A program made the position numbers and the translations under genes. The notes below the pieces were generated by a model. That model saw only the letters and a program-made list of their open reading frames with translations, was not told the origin of the DNA and searched no databases. From Bacteroidales bacterium (lineage in GTDB: Bacteria > Bacteroidota > Bacteroidia > Bacteroidales > VadinHA17), in contig JARGFQ010000015.1 of NCBI GenBank assembly GCA_029210565.1, positions 1 through 64,000 on the forward strand: DNA of 64,000 nt, given 5' to 3'. Of the stretch, positions 8,383 through 16,685 are shown piece after piece (positions within the stretch are counted from its first letter, which is position 1; each line of letters begins with the position of its first letter).

Positions 8383-10812
8383 TCAGTCCTCTGTATAGTA
8401 CGAGCCTGCCTCGTCACGCGCGCCCCTGCCGTACGAGGTGTGGCCGTAGTACTTGTAACCGTAGTTGTAACCGTAGGAGTAACCCATGGTGTAACCGTAC
8501 CTGAGACCGTACCCGTAATAACCAGACATCGAGATGTCATTCACAATGATGCCGGGGTTCTTTATCTCCTTGTTCCTGTAAATCTCATCAATCAGATGCA
8601 GCGTGTTCTTCGAGCTGTACCGCTGCCTGACGACGAAGAGAGTCACGTCGGCACGACCGGCAAGCAGCAGCGCATCGGTGACCACAGCAGCAGGAGGGGT
8701 GTCGATGATCACATAATCGAACTCCTTCCTGGCCTTCTCGAGGAAGTCTGTCATGCTCTGACGCTCTATCAGCTCGGCAGGATTGGGCGGGATGGGACCG
8801 GAGGTGGCAAACCAGAGGTTCTCGATTGAGGTCTTCTGGATGACATCGTCGAACTTGCTGTTACCGCTGAGAAAGGTGCTCATCCCTTCTGTGTTGCTGA
8901 GTTTCAGTATCTTGTGAATGCGGGGCTTGCGCAGGTCGAGTCCTATCAGCAGGGTCTTCTTCCCCAGCATAGAGATGATGGCTGCCAGGTTCATCGCCAC
9001 GAAGGTCTTGCCCTCGCCGCTGACGGTGGAGGTGACGGCTATCACCGCCGGCTGTCCCTCGGGGATGAAATACTTCAGCGAGGTGCGTATGCTGCGGAAG
9101 CTCTCTGCCAGCGTGCTGCCCGGCTTCTCCGTCACGGGCAGCTCGGAGCCGTAGCCGCTGTGGCTGATGAAACCGAGTATCGGCGCCTTAGTGGCCCTCT
9201 CAATATCCTTCTTGTCGATCACCTTGTTGTTCATCAGGTCTATCAGGATGATGAAGACGGCAGGTATCAGCAGCCCCAGTATCAGCGCCATCATATAGTT
9301 CTGCCTGGTCTTGGGCCTGATGCGCATGGCATTATAGGGCTCTGCCTCATCGATGATCTTGCTGTCGGAGACCTTCGAGGCCATGGCTATGCCCGCCTCC
9401 GCCCTTCGCTCAAGAAGGAAGTTGTAAACGGTGTTGTTGAGGTCGAAGTCGCGCTGTATCTGTATCAGCCGTCTCTCTGTCCCCGGCAGCCTGCCGAGCT
9501 GCTTCTCCACGTCAGCTATGCGTCCTTCGACGTCGCCGACAGATATTTTCAGCTGGTTGATGCTGCTGTTTACATTCTCCATGAGCGACTCCCGGGCCTG
9601 TTCCACCTTGCCTGTTATCAGGCTGGCGGCTGGCAGTTCGTCGCGCACCACAAACCTAAGCTGCTTCTGCTGCAGCTGCAGCTGCGACAGCTCCTCGACG
9701 AGCCGTATCAGCATCGGGTCACCGACACCCATCACGCTGGGCGAGACTATCAGTCCGCTCTCATTGCGCGAGACGAGATACTCCTTCAGGTACTCATAGT
9801 ACTGCATCTGCAGGTTGAGAGTGTTCTTCTCGTTCGCGTACCTCTCAAGCCGCTGCAGCACCAGGTTGCCCTCGGTAGTCAGGTCAACGAAACTGTTGTT
9901 CAGGCGGAAGCGCTCCATATCGTCCTCAGCGCTACTGAGTGAGTCGGAGATGAAGTTCAGCTGTTCATCGATGAACTTGATGGTTTTATCCGCCGCCTCG
10001 TTCTTCCAGTCGAGCCCCTGCTGCCGGTAGGTCTCCATGAGGGTGTTGAGGTAGTCAGCCTCCTGCTCCGGGACCAGTCCTGATATGGTGAGTGTCACCA
10101 GCGTGGCCTCCTCCTCTATGGGAGCGACGGAGAGCCGCGAGCGGTAGCTGTTGGCCAGCGCCGCAGGGGTGGTGACGTAGAAGTAGTATTTGTTCGATCC
10201 CCCCTCGACATACGGCGAGGTCTCGCCGTGACGCGGGGTGATGATGAAGTCGAACCCGAACCTGTCAAAGTGCTCCCCGAAACTGTGTTCCCCCTCGTAG
10301 TCATCGGCCTCGATGGCCAGCTCGTATCTCTCTGCGGAGAGGATTTTTATGTCGACCCTCTTCCCGGGCTGGAACCTGACGGTGGCGGTGTCGAGCTGCA
10401 CCACGAAGGGTGAGTTGCGGTACATGCGGCTCTCGGCTATGCCGCGCTTGCCGACGGCGGTGTATACCACGTGGAAGTCGGTGAGCTCATACATCACCTT
10501 ATGGTTCAGGTCGAACGACTTGAGTATGCCGATCTCGTTCCTGAGGTTCTGTCGTGCGCGGAAGATATCGCCGCCGGGGATGATCTTGTCCATCTCGGCA
10601 TAACCGCCGCCGTACTGTTCGTCGTTGATGAGCATGGTGCTCTGTACGGTGTAGTACTCCTCGCCCCACCTGTTGGCGCCGTAGGCCAGGGCGATGGTGA
10701 TCATGAGGGCGCCGGCGAACCAGTACCAGTTGCTGATGAACAGCGAGAAGTACCTCCGGAAGTCGATGCCCTCGCTCTCAGGCATGTAGTAGTTCTGCTC
10801 GTCGTTTTCCAT
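8383..10812 (-). CDS. Wzc-like polysaccharide co-polymerase/tyrosine autokinase, paralogue 2
   Basis: An 809-residue relative of the adjacent Wzc-like protein, with the same plan throughout: N-terminal helix (SNWYWFAGALMITIALAYG), periplasmic coiled coil, second helix (MMALILGLLIPAVFIILI), Walker A SGEGKT, Walker A' LIGLDLRKP and Walker B VIIDTPP. The tail is very tyrosine-rich (YGYTMGYSYGYNYGYKYYG). It starts 12 bp after the Wza-like gene. The two copies agree across long stretches, including the coiled coil and the DKIIDEA-like region, but have clearly diverged, so the duplication is not recent. Paralogues may form one mixed complex or serve different polymers. Confidence 0.92.
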   Translation of the reverse strand: MENDEQNYYMPESEGIDFRRYFSLFISNWYWFAGALMITIALAYGANRWGEEYYTVQSTMLINDEQYGGGYAEMDKIIPGGDIFRARQNLRNEIGILKSFDLNHKVMYELTDFHVVYTAVGKRGIAESRMYRNSPFVVQLDTATVRFQPGKRVDIKILSAERYELAIEADDYEGEHSFGEHFDRFGFDFIITPRHGETSPYVEGGSNKYYFYVTTPAALANSYRSRLSVAPIEEEATLVTLTISGLVPEQEADYLNTLMETYRQQGLDWKNEAADKTIKFIDEQLNFISDSLSSAEDDMERFRLNNSFVDLTTEGNLVLQRLERYANEKNTLNLQMQYYEYLKEYLVSRNESGLIVSPSVMGVGDPMLIRLVEELSQLQLQQKQLRFVVRDELPAASLITGKVEQARESLMENVNSSINQLKISVGDVEGRIADVEKQLGRLPGTERRLIQIQRDFDLNNTVYNFLLERRAEAGIAMASKVSDSKIIDEAEPYNAMRIRPKTRQNYMMALILGLLIPAVFIILIDLMNNKVIDKKDIERATKAPILGFISHSGYGSELPVTEKPGSTLAESFRSIRTSLKYFIPEGQPAVIAVTSTVSGEGKTFVAMNLAAIISMLGKKTLLIGLDLRKPRIHKILKLSNTEGMSTFLSGNSKFDDVIQKTSIENLWFATSGPIPPNPAELIERQSMTDFLEKARKEFDYVIIDTPPAAVVTDALLLAGRADVTLFVVRQRYSSKNTLHLIDEIYRNKEIKNPGIIVNDISMSGYYGYGLRYGYTMGYSYGYNYGYKYYGHTSYGRGARDEAGSYYTED

Positions 10813-10824
10813 CAGGAGCTGTTT

Positions 10825-11607
10825 TTATTTGCCGAAGTAGTTGATGAGCAGCAGCGTGGTGGTTATCGCTGCCGTGACGGTGGAGATGACGAAGGAGATC
10901 GTCGGCAGGTTGACGTTGAAGACCTTCTTCGGGTTGGGCTGCACGATCACCACATCATTGGGTGTGATGAAGTATGCCGGCGATGAGAGGAGGCTCTTGT
11001 CCTGCAGGTCGATGTGGTATGTCACTGTCTGGTCGCCGGTGGGACGTATCACCAGTATCTTCTCCTTGGTGCCTGTCTCGGAAATACCGCCGGCGCGACC
11101 GATAGCCTCGAGCACCGTGAGCTGGTCGTTGTAGTTGATAAAGGTGCCGGGCATACGCACCTCACCGATGACGGTGTATTTATAGCTGAGGAGCCTCACC
11201 TCGACATATGCATGGCGGAAGAGCGAGTCAACCTTATGCTGGAAGAGGTCACGCACCTGGTAGATGGTCATCCCGGCCACCGGCACCTTACCGAAGAGAG
11301 GGACGGAGACATAGCCTTCGGGGTCGATGCTGTATCCCAGGACATACTGCGACGCCTCGCTCTGGATATAGCTGGTGCTGATACCGGAGCGGTCGCTCAT
11401 CACGTCGGTAAGCGATCCCTCGGGTGTCTGTGCCTTGACGGATACATAGATGATATCACGTGGCTGTATCTCATAGTCGGGCACATCCATCGTGAAATAC
11501 TCCTCTCCACCGGTCTCGGAGAGGTTGTTGAGGTATGAGAGCTCCTTCTGTGTGGAGCATGAGGCTGCCAGGAGGATAAGGGTTAGGAGGGGGAACAGTT
11601 TTTTCAT
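10825..11607 (-). CDS. Wza-like polysaccharide export outer-membrane lipoprotein
   Basis: The outer-membrane auxiliary export protein through which the polymer leaves the cell. It has 260 residues and a lipoprotein signal, MKKLFPLLTLILLAASC. The Poly_export domain begins at YEIQPRDIIYVSV, followed by SLBB-type segments (YTVIGEVRMPGTFINYNDQLTVLEAIGRAGG) and NDVVIVQPNPKKVFNV. It ends with a hydrophobic C-terminal helix (SFVISTVTAAITTTLLLINYF), the likely membrane-spanning helix. It lies between the antiterminator and the Wzc-like genes with short gaps, so the export proteins are co-transcribed. Confidence 0.92.
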   Translation of the reverse strand: MKKLFPLLTLILLAASCSTQKELSYLNNLSETGGEEYFTMDVPDYEIQPRDIIYVSVKAQTPEGSLTDVMSDRSGISTSYIQSEASQYVLGYSIDPEGYVSVPLFGKVPVAGMTIYQVRDLFQHKVDSLFRHAYVEVRLLSYKYTVIGEVRMPGTFINYNDQLTVLEAIGRAGGISETGTKEKILVIRPTGDQTVTYHIDLQDKSLLSSPAYFITPNDVVIVQPNPKKVFNVNLPTISFVISTVTAAITTTLLLINYFGK

Positions 11608-11650
11608 TTTTGGTCTGTTTGTCTGCCGGATAATAGGCGTACTAAATATC

Positions 11651-12208
11651 CTATTTTTTTTCGAGTTTTCTGATGGCGTTGGTATTTATATCTACTGTCA
11701 GGTTCATGCCGGGCTGGATGATTCTTATGACCACCTTATGTTTCCTGCGCACGCGTATCAGCTCACCCTGCAGGCCGGTGAGGGATCCCACCGTCACCTC
11801 CACCATATCGCCTTTGTCATATACGTCGCTGCTCACCGTGACCTCGGCATCGCTGCCGCAGAGGATGCGCAGGTTTCTGATCTGCACCTCCGGTATCGGG
11901 ACAGGCTTCGCCTGTATGGTGATGAATTTCACCACCCCGTCGGTGGTGCGCACGGTGAAGAACTCCTTAGGAATGCACTTGACGAAGACATATGAGCTGA
12001 TGAGCGGTTTCTCAACGAGTTTCTTGCGGTCGGACCACTGCCGCAGTGTCTTCTGCAGGGGGAGGTATGTCTCTATCTCCAGCTCGTTAAGCCGGTCGTT
12101 GACCCGCTTCTCCGCCCTGGAGTTGGTATATATGGCATACCAGGCTCTCTCCGGCTTCTTAATCACCTGCGGCTCCTCCCTGCCCGGGGGTGTCTGGTTC
12201 TCTTCCAT
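11651..12208 (-). CDS. UpxY/NusG-family transcription antiterminator heading the polysaccharide operon
   Basis: A 185-residue NusG paralogue. The NGN domain starts at RAWYAIYTNSRAEKRVNDRL and includes YLPLQKTLRQWSDRKK. A C-terminal KOW-like segment follows (GDMVEVTVGSLTGLQGELIRV). In Bacteroides such proteins (UpxY) are the first genes of capsule operons and prevent early termination in their own operon, and the position here matches. A minus-strand -7 box lies at 12230-12237, leaving a very short leader. Hairpin-bearing repeats between the downstream genes are plausible places for polymerase release that it could overcome; that link is inference. Confidence 0.88.
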   Translation of the reverse strand: MEENQTPPGREEPQVIKKPERAWYAIYTNSRAEKRVNDRLNELEIETYLPLQKTLRQWSDRKKLVEKPLISSYVFVKCIPKEFFTVRTTDGVVKFITIQAKPVPIPEVQIRNLRILCGSDAEVTVSSDVYDKGDMVEVTVGSLTGLQGELIRVRRKHKVVIRIIQPGMNLTVDINTNAIRKLEKK

Positions 12209-12229
12209 AGGTCCTTAAAACTTGTGCCA

Positions 12230-12237
12230 CAAAAGTA
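12230..12237 (-). promoter_or_regulatory. Promoter -7 box for the polysaccharide operon
   Basis: Reads TACTTTTG on the minus strand, matching TAnnTTTG. It lies about 22 bp before the antiterminator start. Confidence 0.55.
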
Positions 12238-12305
12238 ATAAAATTTGTCTGAAGGTCTGGGGTCTCTAAAGCTCGTCTTTAGTAATGGTCCGTCAGCAGG
12301 CTTAT

Positions 12306-12914
12306 TCAAATAAATCTCTCAAACGCATCTGCCATCATGTCCTGTTCTGACCCAGGCAATTGAAACCTCTGGGCAATTTTGCGCCAGCGGCGTATTGTTT
12401 CTTTTAGCCGCTCAATGATTCTAATACCACTGTCCCTGTCCATCCGGAAATACTCAATGACTTCAAGAGCCAGATCCAGGTCCAGCGCATTATCAGTAAG
12501 GCTGATATTGAGCGACAAACCCGTTCCGTTTTCGTCAGGATTAAGGTCAAAGGCGGGAGAGAGAATCCATCCCTTGTCCATCAGAAGAAAGCCGTGGTTC
12601 CTCAGATGATCATCGGTATTTCCTATCATGATATTGAAAACTATTCTGGTCCACAGCTCCCGCAGATCTCGCTCCACATATGCTCCCCCGGATATCAGGA
12701 AATCGGCAATCTCCAGATAACTTGCCCCTTCGCGGTAGCTGTCACCGTCTTTGTGGCCCAGCATGGTCATGACTGAGGCAAAATGGATCCGTTCACCGCT
12801 ATCAGTCCTGTCAAATCGCTTAGTCAGAAAGGTATGATGCCGGCCGGAAAACTTCCGTGCCATTGAATGTGCAACATTCAGGCCCGCAGACCTCGCGAGT
12901 TCATGTGCCACCAT
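12306..12914 (-). CDS. HipA-family kinase toxin, N-terminally truncated
   Basis: A 202-residue protein matching only the C-terminal part of HipA Ser/Thr kinase toxins (about 400 residues or more). The catalytic stretch IGNTDDHLRNHGFL and the metal-binding SPAFDLNP are present. The opening MVAHELARSAGLNVAHS corresponds to mid-protein sequence in full-length HipA. The N-terminal subdomain and the nucleotide-binding glycine-rich segment are therefore missing. It starts 14 bp inside the upstream HipB-like gene. The simplest reading is an internal deletion that joined hipB to the back half of hipA, leaving a probably inactive kinase. A genuinely short split HipA form is the alternative. Confidence 0.75.
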   Translation of the reverse strand: MVAHELARSAGLNVAHSMARKFSGRHHTFLTKRFDRTDSGERIHFASVMTMLGHKDGDSYREGASYLEIADFLISGGAYVERDLRELWTRIVFNIMIGNTDDHLRNHGFLLMDKGWILSPAFDLNPDENGTGLSLNISLTDNALDLDLALEVIEYFRMDRDSGIRIIERLKETIRRWRKIAQRFQLPGSEQDMMADAFERFI

Positions 12915-13251
12915 CTCCCAGCCTTATTGCTGAAGCCTTATTTAATTTCGGAGCTCTTTTTTTTACAGTTAACCCATAATCCTGAAGTTTCCTGCCCAGG
13001 ATGTCATCTTTTGCCACTTCAGCAATGTCTTTCTCCAGTCCCAGCACGGCCAGGACCTTGACATATGCCCCGATTGTTACATTGGAGTTGCCTCTCTCAA
13101 TTGAGTGCAGCGTCGGTCTGCTGATATCTGCTCTCTCTGAAACCTGCTCCATGCTGTATCTCCTTCTCAGCCTGGCAAGCCGGATGTTCTCACCAAGGAT
13201 AGTGAGATTCTTCTGTGCCCTGGGCATAAGTATGTTGTTTCTTGACTTCAT
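12901..13251 (-). CDS. HipB-like XRE-family helix-turn-helix antitoxin
   Basis: A 116-residue DNA-binding protein. The XRE helix-turn-helix spans about residues 20-80 (LGENIRLARLRRRYSMEQVS, ISRPTLHSIERG). The basic tail GRKLQDYGLTVKKRAPK is like HipB proteins next to hipA. It normally represses its own operon and holds HipA inactive. The last dozen residues (KASAIRLGDGGT) look like read-in from the deletion junction. A -7 box TATATTTG lies 19 bp upstream on the minus strand (13270-13277). Confidence 0.85.
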   Translation of the reverse strand: MKSRNNILMPRAQKNLTILGENIRLARLRRRYSMEQVSERADISRPTLHSIERGNSNVTIGAYVKVLAVLGLEKDIAEVAKDDILGRKLQDYGLTVKKRAPKLNKASAIRLGDGGT

Positions 13252-13269
13252 AACATAAACTCTATTTTA

Positions 13270-13277
13270 CAAATATA
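13270..13277 (-). promoter_or_regulatory. Promoter -7 box for hipB
   Basis: Reads TATATTTG on the minus strand, a full match to TAnnTTTG, 19 bp before the hipB start. A 14-bp perfect palindrome (ATGCAAATTTGCAT, 13390-13403) lies further upstream in the same AT-rich gap; whether HipB binds it is unknown. Confidence 0.5.
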
Positions 13278-13462
13278 TGCATTTTTGTTAATTTTAGTTT
13301 ACTTTATAAAAATTAATGAGATTATTTTCTGCAGCCCAGAAGGTCTATGCTAAGCATGCGTAGAATTGCACATTTGGCTGATATCCTTTATGCAAATTTG
13401 CATTCGAGATGCAGATTTACATAAAAACAGAAGGGAGTTGATTATACTAAACCCGTTCCTTT

Positions 13463-15094
13463 CTAGAATCCCCAGACCACCCCGCCGGTAAATGAGGTGG
13501 TTTTTCCGAACAGGTGCGAGGGGTACCAGAACTCCATGCCCGTGACATTGCGCCGGGTCACTTCAGCCCTCACCTGTACACCGCCGGTGACATACCAGCT
13601 GGCATCGAGCCCGGTGGTGGTGTTGCTCCACTCTACCGACTCAAGGTAAAGCAACCCCAACCTCGTGCCCCCGACACTCTGGTAGTCAACACTCCGCTCC
13701 GACCATTCGTGCCACAGCCGGAGGGTCATGGTGCGCACCGGCCTCCAGTCGAGCGAGAAATACCAGCTGCGGCTGTTGTCGCGCAGCCAGTGTCCCATGT
13801 TGTAACCCTGGTTCTCGAAGGTGAGCACGGGCACGTTGTGCTGGAAAGTGAGCGGGTAGGTGAAGGTGCATTCCGCCGTCAGCCATATGTTTGGCATGAA
13901 GCTGAAGTTGCCGCCACGGACCCCTCCCTTCCAGGAGAAGAAATTGTAGTCGGAGGTGAAAAACCGCTTCGTCGACATCTCATCGATGAAAAGGGTGCCG
14001 TAGAGATGCAGGTGCCGTATGTTGGTGGAGCTGACATCGAGGAACATCTGCGAGTTGCTGTTCTCGATGCCCGAGGTGATGCCGTGATCCACCGACTTAT
14101 AAAAGAAGATGGGCATCAGGTAGTAGGGCGACAGCCGCGGGTCGGACCAGATGACGCTGTTACCCAGCGAGAGCCTGAGTCGCGGTACAGGGGTGACGGT
14201 GAATATGTTGGCGGCGATATATTTGCGGCAGTAGAGCTCGCGGTAGTCGGTGCCGTAGGCGTTGGTGACCCAGAATGAGCGGGTGGAGTCAATCACCATC
14301 GAGGTGAGCCAGCCGTGCATCCAGGTCATCTCAGCCCAGTGCACCGGCTGCAGATGAAGCCTGATCTGCATGAACGAGGGCGCCCTGCCCGAGAAAATGT
14401 TCGTCCCGGCGTAGCCGCTGCCCCACACCGGGGCGTCCTTCAGGAAGGCGATGTCGCCCCACTCCCAGCTGTAGCTTATGCCGCCGGTCATCTCGGAAAA
14501 ATCGGTGCCGCCCTTGATGTGCCCGCCACGCTCCCTGGTAAGGTACTGCGCGCTTCCCAGCAACGGATCCTGATGGTTGTCCTGCAGCGCTGCGAAGAAC
14601 CCCCAGTTACGATAATTACCATACGCCTTCGCACCGTTTTTCCAGCTGACTGGGCGGGTATTTGCCACGCCGGTCAGCAAGTCGGCCGATGCGTCAGGTG
14701 TCAGACCGCCGGTAAGTCCCAGTATCGGCGAAACCGTCACGCTGAAAAGGGAGTCGCGGTACTGCGCCGTGGCAGGGTTATACACCAGCTTCAGCTTACC
14801 CTGCGGGGTGGTCATGCCGTAGGCCTCGAGCCAGAAGTCCAGCTCCCGGCGCTGCCGCCCGGTGAGCTGCTCCCTGTGGTCCTCCGCCTCCTCCAGCGCC
14901 GCCGTTATCATCCTCCTGCTGTAGGGCTTCACCGCCCTGTTCAGATCTGTCAATCCATCTCCCACCAGCTCGTCGAGGAAGAGGTAAATGCCTCCGTCGG
15001 CCACAGGTTCGGGGATCGACTGCGCAGAGCCCGTGAGACCGCCACACAATAAGAGTATTGTTAATAAAGTTATTACGTATGTTGAATAGTTCAC
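13463..15094 (-). CDS. Capsule assembly protein, Wzi family
   Basis: A 543-residue outer-membrane protein with a signal peptide (MNYSTYVITLLTILLLCGGLTGSAQ). It has the Wzi-type layout: a short helical region after the signal (YLFLDELVGDGLTDLNRAVKPYSRRMI) and then a large beta barrel rich in Trp, Tyr and Gly, ending with FTGGVVWGF. Wzi proteins bind exported capsule polymer at the cell surface. A TATCTTTG -7 box lies at 15110-15117. It is next to the initiating sugar transferase, transcribed divergently. Confidence 0.8.
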   Translation of the reverse strand: MNYSTYVITLLTILLLCGGLTGSAQSIPEPVADGGIYLFLDELVGDGLTDLNRAVKPYSRRMITAALEEAEDHREQLTGRQRRELDFWLEAYGMTTPQGKLKLVYNPATAQYRDSLFSVTVSPILGLTGGLTPDASADLLTGVANTRPVSWKNGAKAYGNYRNWGFFAALQDNHQDPLLGSAQYLTRERGGHIKGGTDFSEMTGGISYSWEWGDIAFLKDAPVWGSGYAGTNIFSGRAPSFMQIRLHLQPVHWAEMTWMHGWLTSMVIDSTRSFWVTNAYGTDYRELYCRKYIAANIFTVTPVPRLRLSLGNSVIWSDPRLSPYYLMPIFFYKSVDHGITSGIENSNSQMFLDVSSTNIRHLHLYGTLFIDEMSTKRFFTSDYNFFSWKGGVRGGNFSFMPNIWLTAECTFTYPLTFQHNVPVLTFENQGYNMGHWLRDNSRSWYFSLDWRPVRTMTLRLWHEWSERSVDYQSVGGTRLGLLYLESVEWSNTTTGLDASWYVTGGVQVRAEVTRRNVTGMEFWYPSHLFGKTTSFTGGVVWGF

Positions 15095-15109
15095 TGAATC
15101 GGGTTTTTA

Positions 15110-15117
15110 CAAAGATA
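15110..15117 (-). promoter_or_regulatory. Promoter -7 box for the Wzi-like gene
   Basis: Reads TATCTTTG on the minus strand, a full match to TAnnTTTG, 16 bp before the start codon. A weaker plus-strand box (GACATTTG, 15128-15135) precedes the divergent sugar transferase. Confidence 0.5.
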
Positions 15118-15164
15118 ACGCTTGAGTGACATTTGCATTGTTCTGTCTGAAAACTTAGGGGGAT

Positions 15165-16685
15165 ATGAATAAAGGACGATTTCGGGTTTACACATTATCA
15201 GCTGATATTGCAATACTTACGCTGTCATATATCTTTATGACGATGCTCAAGCCGGCGGGATTGAAAGCATATGTCCCGTCGCATCTCACCTTCTTCATCG
15301 TGCTGGCGCTGCTGTGGCTGATCGTTTCAGTCGTCTCCGGGAAGATAGGCCGCGGTCATATCATCAACCTCCGCACGCTATTTTCTCATGTGCTGGCGTC
15401 GAACCTCACCGCGACAGGCATTGCGGCCCTGCTGCTGTTTGCCTCGCGCGACCTTGGCTATTCAAGGCAGGTAGTTTTCGGTACGGCCCTCACCGCAACC
15501 TTTCTGGAGCTGGTGTTCGGCACCCTCTACCTGGCCTTCAGGAAGGCTCCGCAGCTGCAGCCTGCCCCCGAGCTGCTGACCGAGCGGGAGATGGTTGCAC
15601 GGGCACAGGCTGCTGCCGGGGAGACGGAGGTCACCCCTGACCCCCAGCTGACAATACGTCTGCAGGAGGGATGCTCACGCGAGCGCGCTGAGGCACTGTC
15701 GGCCATGATCAGCACCGACGAGACATCACGGCTGGCGATAGTATCAACGGGTGAGGCCTTTAACATACAGAACCTTGAAAAGGGCGATTACACCTGCATC
15801 ATCAACCTGAAGCCCATCAACAGCATCAGGAAGCTCGACAGATTCCTCGACACCGTCAACGGCAGGCTTGGCAGCGACGGCATCTTCCTCTGCTCGGTGG
15901 AGACGCTGGAGCAGCGGGCACAACGACTGCGTCAGAAATATTCGCCGGTGATCTATTTCCTCATAGCCATCCCCGATTTCTTCATCAACCGTGTGACGCC
16001 CCGTCTGCGCATCACCAGGGGCCTCTGGGAGTTCTTCACCGGCAGTGCCAATCCGCCCTTCTCGAGGGCCGAGGCGCTGGGACGTCTCTGTCGCGCCGGC
16101 TTCTCCATCAGGCAGGAGAGGTTTGCGGGCAACATGCTGTGCGTCAAGGCGCAACGCAAGACCGAGCCGGCGCATGCCAACGGCAACGGCTACGGGTTCA
16201 TAATAGCCCTGCCACGCGTGGGGCGCGACGGCCAGCTGTTCAATGTCTACAAGCTGCGCACCATGCACCCCTATTCGGAATACATACAGGATTATATCTA
16301 TGATATTCATGACCTCGCCGAGGGTGGCAAGCTGAAGCACGACTTCCGTGTCACCACCTGGGGTCGGTTTGCACGGCGCGTCTGGCTCGATGAGCTGCCG
16401 ATGCTGTACAATATCATCAGGGGCGACATTAAGATATTCGGCGTCAGGCCGCTGTCGAACCATTACTTCAGCCTCTACAGCGATGACATCCGCGACCGGC
16501 GCATACAGTACAAGCCCGGCCTCCTGCCCCCATACTATGCCGACATGCCGGCAGGGCTCGATGCCATCCAGCTCTCGGAGAAGAAGTATTTCGACTCCTG
16601 GGACAAGAACCCGGTCGGCACCGATATCAGATACTTCGCCCGCAGTGTTTACAACATCGTCTTCAGGAGCGCACGCTCCGCTTAG
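15165..16685 (+). CDS. Initiating sugar transferase for polysaccharide synthesis (bacterial sugar transferase family)
   Basis: Predicted to place the first sugar-1-phosphate on undecaprenyl phosphate. It has 506 residues, with about four N-terminal membrane helices (residues 12-30, 40-58, 75-97, 101-125). A middle region (about 170-330) has the look of a degenerate methyltransferase-like fold (LDRFLDTVNGRLGSDGIFLC, FSRAEALGRLCRAGFSI). The C-terminal catalytic domain has RVGRDGQLFNVYKLRTMHP, WLDELPMLYNIIRGDIKIFG and GVRPLSNHYF. The hydrophobic re-entrant helix that usually precedes the RVGR motif is not evident, which sets it apart from WbaP/WcaJ types. It is divergent from the Wzi-like gene and is the only glycosyl-transfer enzyme seen near the export genes. 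Confidence 0.85.
   Translation: MNKGRFRVYTLSADIAILTLSYIFMTMLKPAGLKAYVPSHLTFFIVLALLWLIVSVVSGKIGRGHIINLRTLFSHVLASNLTATGIAALLLFASRDLGYSRQVVFGTALTATFLELVFGTLYLAFRKAPQLQPAPELLTEREMVARAQAAAGETEVTPDPQLTIRLQEGCSRERAEALSAMISTDETSRLAIVSTGEAFNIQNLEKGDYTCIINLKPINSIRKLDRFLDTVNGRLGSDGIFLCSVETLEQRAQRLRQKYSPVIYFLIAIPDFFINRVTPRLRITRGLWEFFTGSANPPFSRAEALGRLCRAGFSIRQERFAGNMLCVKAQRKTEPAHANGNGYGFIIALPRVGRDGQLFNVYKLRTMHPYSEYIQDYIYDIHDLAEGGKLKHDFRVTTWGRFARRVWLDELPMLYNIIRGDIKIFGVRPLSNHYFSLYSDDIRDRRIQYKPGLLPPYYADMPAGLDAIQLSEKKYFDSWDKNPVGTDIRYFARSVYNIVFRSARSA

Noticed and set aside
13514..15052. Long open frames on the plus strand opposite the Wzi-like gene
   Set aside because: They are antisense shadows of a GC-rich gene. 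They show no domain, and the minus-strand frame has a signal peptide and barrel pattern.
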